Part shown: one piece after another, positions 1 through 5,187 of the stretch | How the letters are laid out: every line of letters begins with the position of its first letter | Numbering within the stretch: the first letter of the stretch is position 1 | Source of the DNA: Chloroflexota bacterium | GTDB taxonomy: Bacteria; Chloroflexota; Anaerolineae; Anaerolineales; UBA11858 | Length of the DNA: 5,929 bases | Assembly (NCBI GenBank): GCA_030666985.1 | Contig: DAOUWT010000178.1 | Coordinates: forward strand, 1 to 5,929 | Direction of reading: 5' to 3' | The notes under the pieces: generated by a model | What the model was told of the DNA's origin: nothing | The model's input: only the letters and a program-made list of their open reading frames with translations | Databases searched by the model: none | Program-made: the position numbers and the translations under genes

Positions 1-1938
1 GCCCGTATTAACACCAATCCCGGTGATCAGCGGCGGTTCGCCTGATTTCTGGCGGCGGGTGTTCATCACATCAATCACCCGGATCATATCGACTGCTGCG
101 CGGCAGGCCTGGTAAGCGCTCTCGGATGGAGACAGCGATGTAGGCAAAATACCAAAAAACGCCATCAGAGAATCGCCTGTAAACTCATGGGTTACGCCAT
201 CGTGAGAAGCGATGATAGGAACTAACTCACCATAATATTGATTCAACCAACTCAATATGGTTGTGGGGGTTTGATTTTCAGAGACGGTCGTGAAACTGCG
301 AATATCGGTGATGATGACCGTGGCAATCATATTTTGCCCCTCAAGTTTTAGTTCCCCAGAGGATAGCCCCTGCCGAAGCTGATCGCGCACCTGCGGGGTA
401 ACAGAGCGGCCCAACAAATCACGGTAGATCTCACCTTCTTGCAAATTCGAAACCATATAGTTAAAGGCGAATCCCAAGAAAGCTAACTCATCATTGCCGC
501 TTACCTCGACGGTCGTATCCCAATTGCCCTGACTGACTTGTGAGGCTGCTGTGACCACTTCAGAGAGTGGGGTGGTGATGCGCCTGGCCAGGATATATCC
601 GATGGCGATGATCAACAAGAAACCCAATGCGGCCAGAATAAATATCTGGATCTGAGTTATCTGGCTGGGATTCACCAGGAAATTTTCCGCCAGGGAAGCG
701 CCTATTAGCCCTAAGTCATAGCCGCCGCGCACTTCCCAAACGCCTATGATTTCACGGTAATCGACATTTGAGATGTGGAGAGGCCGCAGGCGGCTCTCCT
801 GGACCTGGCGGGCTAGAATTTCGGCAGCCAGGTTATTCTCCACCAGGAGTTCATTTTGCTGGAGGAATGTAGTAGCCATTGGTTGACCGGAAATATCGTA
901 GATGGTGATGTGTGCAAAGATGTCCTCTTCCCCCAATAGCGCTTTGCGGGTTTCCTCAGCCAGTGTACTCACAGACCGCCCAACCAGGATTGCCCCAACG
1001 AGTTGTTCCTCGTCATCATATATCGGCCCGACAACATAAAAATAATCGCCCCATGCACCTCGAACAAGTCCGCCATACTTATTCCCTCTATCGTCGGTTT
1101 GTTGATTTAGCACTCGCTGAACGAATTCCAGATCTGCAAAAGTGGCATCGCCCTTGGAGTAGTCATACTCTTCGCGCCCCCCGCCAGGTCGATGGCGAAC
1201 GGAAACTAATACCATTCCTTGTGTGTCCAGAATTTCAATCGCTTCTTCGCCGCGGTTTACGGCCTCGCCCACAAGCAGCTCTCGTAGTTCTTCTGCATCG
1301 CGTGCCTGAATAGCTTCGACGACGCCTTCCGTATAAGCCAGGGCACGCAGAGTCTCCAGCCGCCGGTTCTCCTCCTCAACAATCCAAGAAGTCGTCAGTC
1401 GCCCTATTTCAATCAGGTTATTGACGAAACGGTCCTCAATTGATTCTAAAGTCACCCGGCTGATCAAATAGCCTGCGCCCACTGCTAACAATAATGCCAG
1501 CATCAAAAATGGGAAGATGATCTTCAGTTGGATCGGCATGCCCACCTTGGGCAGCGCAGCTTGCTTCTCTTGCATCGCGGCATCTATTTCCTCGAACCGC
1601 GCCAGGGTTTTCTCAAGCCATACTTTATTGAAAGGCGCCCGCAGGATAACATCTATCCCGTAATCTTTGACATCCAGCTCGCGCTCCAGGTCTGGATATT
1701 TATTGGTGATAATCACTTTCGTATCAGTATGATTTTCTCGAAGGGTTTTCAGGAGTTGGAAGAGGACGTCTTCCGGCAAATGTATATCAACAACAGCCAA
1801 GTCGTAGCGATTCTCATCAAACAAACGCCCTATATCTCCGGAGATTAAAGATATATCTACCAGATCGCCCCGCTGCACAAATAAGTCATGCAAAGTTTGG
1901 GCAGAGTCTTTTTCGGCTTGAACAATAATTACTCGCAT
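1..1938 (-). CDS. Membrane sensor nucleotide cyclase: receiver-like, TM, Cache-like sensor, TM, HAMP, class III cyclase (3' end outside window)
   Basis: The frame stays open for 646 codons from ATG 1938 to the left edge, so the C-terminus is missing. An in-frame TAA lies four codons upstream, so this is the only plausible N-terminal ATG; no clear Shine-Dalgarno precedes it. Seen in order: a receiver-like fold at residues 1-115, with Asp51 at the phosphoacceptor place and T78; a transmembrane helix at about 138-159; an extracytoplasmic region at about 162-430 that looks like a double Cache sensor; a second helix at about 432-450; HAMP at about 451-503 (P457, D483-E484-L485); a coupling helix; and a class III cyclase from about 535. 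Cyclase metal ligands are D545 (TDIRSFT) and D589 (FTGDSLMAFFG). The inferred role is making cAMP or cGMP at the inner membrane in response to an external ligand. The receiver lacks its usual acidic pair and Lys, and Glu585 sits where adenylate cyclases carry Lys. A c-di-GMP riboswitch lies upstream. Confidence 0.9.
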   Translation of the reverse strand, partial: MRVIIVQAEKDSAQTLHDLFVQRGDLVDISLISGDIGRLFDENRYDLAVVDIHLPEDVLFQLLKTLRENHTDTKVIITNKYPDLERELDVKDYGIDVILRAPFNKVWLEKTLARFEEIDAAMQEKQAALPKVGMPIQLKIIFPFLMLALLLAVGAGYLISRVTLESIEDRFVNNLIEIGRLTTSWIVEEENRRLETLRALAYTEGVVEAIQARDAEELRELLVGEAVNRGEEAIEILDTQGMVLVSVRHRPGGGREEYDYSKGDATFADLEFVQRVLNQQTDDRGNKYGGLVRGAWGDYFYVVGPIYDDEEQLVGAILVGRSVSTLAEETRKALLGEEDIFAHITIYDISGQPMATTFLQQNELLVENNLAAEILARQVQESRLRPLHISNVDYREIIGVWEVRGGYDLGLIGASLAENFLVNPSQITQIQIFILAALGFLLIIAIGYILARRITTPLSEVVTAASQVSQGNWDTTVEVSGNDELAFLGFAFNYMVSNLQEGEIYRDLLGRSVTPQVRDQLRQGLSSGELKLEGQNMIATVIITDIRSFTTVSENQTPTTILSWLNQYYGELVPIIASHDGVTHEFTGDSLMAFFGILPTSLSPSESAYQACRAAVDMIRVIDVMNTRRQKSGEPPLITGIGVNTG

Positions 1939-1980
1939 ATGCTGATTTTATTTATTGTGGATATTATCAATTAGCAACAG

Positions 1981-2022
1981 GTAAATTATGTCATTATCGT
2001 ATCATAAAGTGGTATGATTTAC
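1981..2022. repeat. Nested inverted repeats in the cyclase leader
   Basis: An outer pair, GTAAAT (1981-1986) and ATTTAC (2017-2022), encloses an inner perfect pair, ATCATA (2001-2006) and TATGAT (2013-2018), with a six-base loop. They lie 43-84 bases upstream of the cyclase start codon. They could be an operator or a leader hairpin. The region is AT-rich, so chance is a real alternative. Confidence 0.4.
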
Positions 2023-2069
2023 TAGTAGAGGGTCTACCCTGCGGCACCTAACCAAACCCACACACCCGT

Positions 2070-2201
2070 CCGCTCAGAAAGATTCCGGCCCGTGGGGGAA
2101 GGCATCCCCGTTTCGGCTAGGCTGGCCCCACGGATAGGGGCCGGCACTCCCCAGCGGCAACGCCCATCCCTCCCGTGGAGAAAAATCCCCCGCCTGAGCA
2201 G
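2070..2201 (-). ncRNA. Candidate structured leader RNA of unknown family
   Basis: On the minus strand the outer ends pair as CTGCTCAGG (2201-2193) with TCTGAGCGG (2078-2070): nine pairs, two of them G-U. Those wobbles become C-A mismatches in plus-strand RNA, which favours minus-strand transcription. Inside are GGCCCC/GGGGCC with a seven-base loop (2142-2124), CCGTGGGG (2133-2126) able to pair with CCCCACGG (2097-2090), and GGGGA/TCCCC around a five-base loop (2109-2095). Several of these exclude one another, as in a switching RNA, though C/G-rich sequence also gives chance alternatives. It lies between the riboswitch terminator and the cyclase start, so read-through transcripts would carry it. 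I do not recognise it as RNase P, tmRNA, SRP, 6S RNA or a common riboswitch. Confidence 0.45.
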
Positions 2202-2212
2202 TTCCACCAAAC

Positions 2213-2256
2213 AAAAAAGCTGGATTCCAAAAAAAAAACACTTTCGGGAATCCGGC
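2213..2256 (-). terminator. Intrinsic terminator forming the riboswitch expression platform
   Basis: On the minus strand, GCCGGATTCC (2256-2247) pairs with GGAATCCAGC (2228-2219): ten positions with a single C-A mismatch. The loop is 18 bases and includes ten T, and a run of six T follows at once (2218-2213). The 5' arm uses the 3' end of the GEMM aptamer, and the loop contains the aptamer's closing P1 strand, so terminator and folded aptamer cannot coexist. This predicts that ligand binding prevents termination (an ON switch); that direction is inferred from the overlap. Confidence 0.82.
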
Positions 2257-2323
2257 CATCTGTTTTTCAAAGATCCGTGACTTTGCGCCCCCACCTCGCG
2301 ATGGGTTTGCCTTTTCGAGTGTT
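2237..2323 (-). promoter_or_regulatory. GEMM-I cyclic-di-GMP riboswitch aptamer
   Basis: Read on the minus strand, P1 closes as AACACT (2323-2318) with AGTGTT (2242-2237). The conserved core GGCAAACC follows. Next is a six-pair hairpin, CCCATC/GGTGGG, capped by a GNRA tetraloop GCGA (2305-2290). The conserved CGCAAAG lies at 2287-2281. The second hairpin pairs CGG-ATCT with AGAT-GG-CCG (2276-2253). This order, GGCAAACC then GNRA hairpin then CGCAAAG then a second stem ending in GCCGG, is the GEMM-I signature. The base before CAAA is G, the residue expected for c-di-GMP; cGAMP-preferring GEMM-Ib variants carry A there (my alignment to Vc2). It lies upstream of the nucleotide cyclase gene and runs directly into a terminator. 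Confidence 0.9.
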
Positions 2324-2406
2324 AGCATGCCTCCTGCGAAGGCATAAAAAACTAGATTATTTTACCTTGAGAGTTGCAGTGAAAAAATATCAAAATATTA
2401 CGTTGC

Positions 2407-2436
2407 ATTGTACCACAACAAAAGAAACTACAACAA
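2407..2436 (-). promoter_or_regulatory. Possible minus-strand promoter for the riboswitch-cyclase transcript
   Basis: On the minus strand a TACAAT -10-like hexamer (2412-2407) is preceded by TGG, giving an extended -10 shape. TTGTTG (2436-2431) sits 18 bases upstream as a weak -35, matching TTGACA only in its first three bases. Transcription would begin around 2400 and give roughly 75 bases before the aptamer. The AT-rich setting offers other candidates, so this is tentative. Confidence 0.3.
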
Positions 2437-2513
2437 ATTGAGAAATAAGCAAATCCTAGAATCGACAGCCCTGCGAAGCCCAAAAGGTTCACTGGAAAGG
2501 GAAATTGGGGTAT

Positions 2514-2548
2514 GATTGTCTATAGACAGGCTATTGATTGTCTATAGA
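2514..2548. promoter_or_regulatory. Two copies of a palindromic 13-mer, candidate operator
   Basis: GATTGTCTATAGA occurs exactly at 2514-2526 and again at 2536-2548, a 22-base period or about two helical turns. Each copy holds the palindrome TCTATAGA. In the first copy it extends to a perfect 12-base palindrome, TGTCTATAGACA (2517-2528). The pair lies about 175-210 bases upstream of the oxidoreductase and beyond the riboswitch transcript's probable start. Same-face repeated dyads suit a dimeric repressor or activator; no specific regulator is recognised. Confidence 0.5.
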
Positions 2549-2588
2549 TTACGGCTCTTTGGGATTTCGTGTGCTTGTGCAACAATTT

Positions 2589-2653
2589 GCCACGAATTTC
2601 ACGAATTAGCACAAAAAAAACAAAAAATTAGTGTAATTCGTGCAATTAGTGGC
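2589..2653. repeat. Long imperfect inverted repeat with A-rich loop
   Basis: The left arm (2589-2612, GCCACGAATT then TCACGAATTAGCAC) and right arm (2631-2653) are reverse complements over about 23 bases, with one bulged G and two mismatches. The 18-base loop is nearly all A. The arms share the inner string CACGAATTA. It ends 70 bases before the oxidoreductase start. The loop sequence gives no T tract after the stem, so it is a poor terminator. It looks like a dispersed, palindrome-type intergenic repeat; that it recurs elsewhere in the genome is inference. Confidence 0.6.
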
Positions 2654-2723
2654 GAAAAGGTTGAGTATTCATACGCTTGTCACGCAAAGTCCTAGAGACC
2701 CACCAAGTTTTTAGGAGGCTAAG

Positions 2724-3734
2724 ATGGATAAGGTTCGCTGGGGTTTAGTTTCTACCGCAAATATCAACCGACAAGTTATGCCGGCCATTCGCGCCTCGCG
2801 GCGGGGAGACCTAGCCGCAGTGGCCAGCCGCTCACGGGACAGGGCCGAGGCCTACGCTCGGGATTGGGAAATCCCCCACGCCTTCGGCAGTTACCAGGAG
2901 ATGCTCACCTCTGGGGCGGTGGACGCCGTTTACGTCAGTCTCCCCAACCACCTCCACGCTGAGTGGAGCATTAGGGCCCTGCAGTCGGGGATTCACGTCC
3001 TGTGCGAGAAGCCCTTGGCCATCACCCTGCCAGAAGTGGACGCCATGCTCGCCGCCAGCCGGGAAAGCGGTTGCGCCTTGGCCGAAGCCTTCATGTACCG
3101 CCATCACCCGCAGACGAAAATTGCCGGGGAGTTCGTGCAATCTGGCAAGCTGGGAGAAATCTCCCTGGTGCGGGGCGCGTTCGATTTTTATATGTCGGAA
3201 AAACTGCGCCAACCCGGCAATCTCAACGTGCGGCTGGTTCCCGAATACGGGGGCGGCTGCTTGTGGGATGTGGGCGTCTACCCCTTGAGCTTCGCCCAGT
3301 TCATCATGGGCGGCCCTCCCCTGGAGGTCGTGGGAAAGCAGTGGGTGGGGGATTCTGGCGTGGACGAGACTTTTGCCGGGCAGATGATCTACCCCGGGGG
3401 AAGGCTGGCCCAAATCTCCGCCTCATTCCGCACCCCGTTCCACACCTTCGTGGAGATTGTCGGCAGCAAAGGGCGACTGCACCTCACCCGTCCCTTTATA
3501 AATATGGGCAAAAAGCGGGAGATGATATTCTATCCTAAAAGAGGTAGAGCCAAAAAGTTTCCCGTGCCCCAAAAAACACTTTATTCGGGCGAGGTGGAGG
3601 ACATGCATGCCGCTATCCTGGACGGCAAGCCAAACTACATCAACCTAGAAGAGTCGCGGAATCACGTGCGTACGGTGTTGGCGCTGTATGAGTCGGCCCA
3701 AAAAGGGCAGCCTGTGACTTTGCACAGCGACTGA
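2724..3734 (+). CDS. Gfo/Idh/MocA family NAD(P)-dependent oxidoreductase
   Basis: This 336-residue protein has the usual length and two-domain plan of the family. The N-terminal Rossmann part starts at RWGLVSTANI (5-14), the form of the dinucleotide loop seen in the dihydrodiol/xylose dehydrogenase-like branch. VSLPNHLHAEW (71-81) precedes the hallmark EKP at 95-97 (HVLCEKPLA), whose Lys is the conserved substrate-site residue. EAFMYRHHPQ (121-130) fits the same branch. The C-terminal part has GGGCLWDVGVYPL (176-188), with D182 and Y186 near the expected catalytic positions. The start has a strong AGGAGG (2713-2718) five bases upstream. There is no signal peptide, so it is cytosolic. Known members oxidise sugars, inositols or related polyols with NAD(P); the substrate here cannot be told. 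Candidate operator dyads lie upstream. The gene is visibly richer in G and C than the UPF0158 gene after it. Confidence 0.93.
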   Translation: MDKVRWGLVSTANINRQVMPAIRASRRGDLAAVASRSRDRAEAYARDWEIPHAFGSYQEMLTSGAVDAVYVSLPNHLHAEWSIRALQSGIHVLCEKPLAITLPEVDAMLAASRESGCALAEAFMYRHHPQTKIAGEFVQSGKLGEISLVRGAFDFYMSEKLRQPGNLNVRLVPEYGGGCLWDVGVYPLSFAQFIMGGPPLEVVGKQWVGDSGVDETFAGQMIYPGGRLAQISASFRTPFHTFVEIVGSKGRLHLTRPFINMGKKREMIFYPKRGRAKKFPVPQKTLYSGEVEDMHAAILDGKPNYINLEESRNHVRTVLALYESAQKGQPVTLHSD

Positions 3735-3766
3735 TGCCTCGAATAATCATTACCAAGGTAGGTTTT

Positions 3767-3796
3767 ATCCGCGTCCATCCGCGTTTATCCGCGTCC
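3767..3796. repeat. 10-bp tandem repeat, three units (copy A)
   Basis: Three head-to-tail decamers, ATCCGCGTCC, ATCCGCGTTT and ATCCGCGTCC, lie 32 bases past the oxidoreductase stop. The period is about one helical turn. A degenerate three-unit array of the same consensus and orientation follows the next gene at 4387-4416. Arrays of this type are, as far as I recall, scattered between genes in many environmental genomes; function unknown. Confidence 0.8.
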
Positions 3797-3820
3797 CACA
3801 ACTGGATTTTGAACAACTTC

Positions 3821-3825
3821 GGAGG
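3821..3825 (+). promoter_or_regulatory. Ribosome binding site that fixes the UPF0158 start
   Basis: GGAGG ends four bases before ATG 3830. The frame is open back to ATG 3734, which overlaps the oxidoreductase stop, but that upstream ATG has no comparable site, and the extra 32 codons translate the tandem repeat. The internal start is preferred. Confidence 0.75.
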
Positions 3826-3829
3826 AAAA

Positions 3830-4381
3830 ATGAACGAGCAAGAGAAACCTCGTAAACTAAGGATCAACATGGGAGAAATGCACGCTGCCATGGATAACGC
3901 TTTTGGTGAAATGAGCCACTATTTAGATTTGGAGACTGGCGAAGTATTATTGGTCATGAACGACACCCAATCAAAACTGGAAGCCATTTATGATGAAACC
4001 GACGCCTGGGACCCAATAGACCACCCTGCTTTAGAAAAAGCCATCCAAGAAGCAGATGTGCATGATTGGCAAAAAGAAGCTCTGCTGCAGGCTCATCAGA
4101 TAGAAATAATATCCCCCTCACGCTACGTTTACATCTCTGCCTCTGAGCCTTATGCAGGCTACAATGACATGGAAGATTTCATCTTCACCGTAGATGACGA
4201 TCACCTCCGAGAAGTGCTATATGTTGCTATTCAGGGGAAAGGGGCATTCCGCCGTTTCAAGGACGTGCTGCTCAACCATCCCGATGTGCGAGAAAAATGG
4301 TTCGAGTTCAGCGATAACCGCGAACGAGAGCGTGTCCGGGCCTGGCTTGCAATGTACAATATCGAAGCCATTGAAGAATAG
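3830..4381 (+). CDS. UPF0158 family protein, function unknown
   Basis: This 183-residue soluble protein carries the features I associate with UPF0158: an N-terminal YLDLETGEVL segment (31-40), a central acidic helical part, then AIQGKGAFRRFKDVL (133-147), a conserved Trp (W157) and RAWL near the C-terminus (170-173). There is no signal peptide or membrane segment. The biochemical role of the family is unknown to me, so no function is assigned. The start at 3830 is chosen for its GGAGG site; a longer frame from 3734 would add 32 residues coded by repeat sequence and is judged non-genuine. It stands alone between two related tandem-repeat arrays, which gives no functional hint. Base composition is more AT-rich than the oxidoreductase upstream. 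Confidence 0.87.
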   Translation: MNEQEKPRKLRINMGEMHAAMDNAFGEMSHYLDLETGEVLLVMNDTQSKLEAIYDETDAWDPIDHPALEKAIQEADVHDWQKEALLQAHQIEIISPSRYVYISASEPYAGYNDMEDFIFTVDDDHLREVLYVAIQGKGAFRRFKDVLLNHPDVREKWFEFSDNRERERVRAWLAMYNIEAIEE

Positions 4382-4386
4382 AAACC

Positions 4387-4416
4387 ACCCGCGTTTTTCC
4401 GTGCCAATCCGCGTCC
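4387..4416. repeat. 10-bp tandem repeat, three units (copy B, degenerate)
   Basis: ACCCGCGTTT, TTCCGTGCCA and ATCCGCGTCC form three decamers in the same orientation and period as the array at 3767-3796. The last unit is identical to the copy A consensus and the middle one is eroded. It starts six bases after the UPF0158 stop codon, so the two arrays bracket that gene. Confidence 0.7.
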
Positions 4417-4481
4417 TATTAAGGTAGAATATGGAGAGTGTCCAATAATTAAAGCCATCACCCCAAATTGGAGAAAACTAA

Positions 4482-5057
4482 ATGCCCCCATCCGACCGCG
4501 CAGCAGCCATCAAATTGGCTCAAAAGAGAATCGCCCAACGCCCCGTGTATTTAGACACCGAGACCACTGGATTCAAGAAAAACGATGTCCTGATCGAGAT
4601 CTCAATCATAGACCATGACGGTTCCACGCTAGTGGATACCTTGGTCAACCCCAACAGACGCATCCCCTATGACGCTATTGAAATTCATGACATCACAAAC
4701 GAGATGGTGCAAGACGCCCCCACCTGGAAAGAAATCTGGCCCAAGGTTGAAGCGGCTCTAGCCGGTCGAGCGGTGGGAATCTACAACGCGGATTTTGACA
4801 CCCGCATCATAAAGCAAACCCATGCCCATAACCAGATGCGCTGGGTAAAACCGACCGGGACAACCTTTTTCGACATCATGAAACCCTACGCTCAATTCTA
4901 CGGGAAATGGAACTCGCGCCATGGAAATTACCGCTGGCAATCCCTAGAGAAAGCCAGGGTACAATGCGGCCTCTCCCTCCCCAACTCGCACCGCGCCCTA
5001 GATGATACTTTGCTAACACGAGCTTTGCTGCACTATATGGCAGAACGTGGGGAATAA
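4482..5057 (+). CDS. DEDDh 3'-5' exonuclease (DnaQ/RNase T superfamily)
   Basis: The protein has 191 residues, a single exonuclease domain. All three Exo motifs are intact: Exo I DTETTG (25-30) with D25 and E27; Exo II YNADFDTRII (101-110) with D106; and Exo III HRALDD (170-175) with catalytic H170 and D175, in the HxAxxD spacing of the DEDDh group. These four acidic residues bind two metal ions and the His activates water, removing nucleotides from a 3' end. IHDITNEMVQDAP (68-80) is the usual region between Exo I and II. There is no polymerase, helicase or other attached domain, so it could be a free-standing proofreading-like or DNA/RNA trimming nuclease; the substrate cannot be told. GGAGA (4470-4474) sits seven bases before ATG. 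Gene neighbours give no pathway. Confidence 0.92.
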   Translation: MPPSDRAAAIKLAQKRIAQRPVYLDTETTGFKKNDVLIEISIIDHDGSTLVDTLVNPNRRIPYDAIEIHDITNEMVQDAPTWKEIWPKVEAALAGRAVGIYNADFDTRIIKQTHAHNQMRWVKPTGTTFFDIMKPYAQFYGKWNSRHGNYRWQSLEKARVQCGLSLPNSHRALDDTLLTRALLHYMAERGE

Positions 5058-5071
5058 GTACTAACGCAAAA

Positions 5072-5082
5072 GTGACTGTCAC
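5072..5082. repeat. Short palindrome GTGACTGTCAC
   Basis: GTGAC and GTCAC flank a single T, 14 bases after the exonuclease stop codon. It may be an operator half or a remnant of a dispersed repeat. It is too short to be sure. Confidence 0.35.
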
Positions 5083-5095
5083 CTCCACGCTCTGA

Positions 5096-5136
5096 GGGGA
5101 ACGCGGCATACAGTAGTAGCCGTGTGCCAGTTCCCC
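5096..5136 (+). terminator. Strong hairpin after the exonuclease gene, possible terminator without a T tract
   Basis: GGGGAAC (5096-5102) pairs with GTTCCCC (5130-5136). After a small internal bulge, GGCATAC (5105-5111) pairs with GTGTGCC (5122-5128), including one T-G wobble. That makes 14 pairs around a 10-base loop. No T run follows on either strand, so it may be a Rho-assisted terminator, an mRNA 3'-end stabiliser or a repeat element. It lies in the 130-base gap before the glycosyltransferase. Confidence 0.45.
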
Positions 5137-5187
5137 GGACTCCACCCGCAGGAGCTGCCGATCCTGCTCGAGCGTTTCAAAAATAAC

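Larger units (their letters stand above)
1939..2723. other. 785-bp divergent non-coding region
   Basis: No convincing protein gene lies here. Short frames on both strands across 2034-2441 overlap each other, lack family resemblance and coincide with RNA structure. From left to right it holds: an AT-rich leader with nested inverted repeats (1981-2022); a GC-rich structured segment (2070-2201); a terminator and GEMM-I aptamer on the minus strand (2213-2323); a weak minus-strand promoter candidate (2407-2436); paired palindromic 13-mers (2514-2548); a long inverted repeat (2589-2653); and the ribosome binding site of the next gene (AGGAGG, 2713-2718). Nothing recognisable is seen at 2440-2510 or 2655-2710. 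Confidence 0.75.

Noticed and set aside
912..1848. Plus-strand frames at 912-1313 and 1528-1848
   Set aside because: Both are antisense shadows of the 646-codon minus-strand cyclase, whose domains read continuously across them.
2237..2323. cGAMP-specific (GEMM-Ib) reading of the riboswitch
   Set aside because: The base before CAAA aligns as G, not A, which favours c-di-GMP. Binding data could still overturn this.
2034..2441. Four short open frames on both strands (60-90 codons)
   Set aside because: They overlap each other and the aptamer and terminator, include translated homopolymer A/T runs, lack ribosome sites and resemble no family. RNA structure explains the region better.
2679..2692. 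GTCACGCAAAGTCC before the oxidoreductase, resembling the GEMM CGCAAAG core
   Set aside because: No GGCAAACC, GNRA hairpin or second stem accompanies it on the plus strand, so it is not a second c-di-GMP aptamer. It may be a fragment of a dispersed repeat.
2832..3413. 193-codon minus-strand frame inside the oxidoreductase gene
   Set aside because: It is a shadow of a GC-rich gene; the plus-strand product has all family motifs and a strong ribosome site.
3767..4416. CRISPR array suggested by the regular decamer repeats
   Set aside because: Units are 10 bases, directly adjacent without spacers, with no cas genes in the window.
4425..4430. TAGAAT as a -10 box for the exonuclease gene
   Set aside because: No acceptable -35 lies 15-19 bases upstream and no extended -10 is present, so it is too weak to list.
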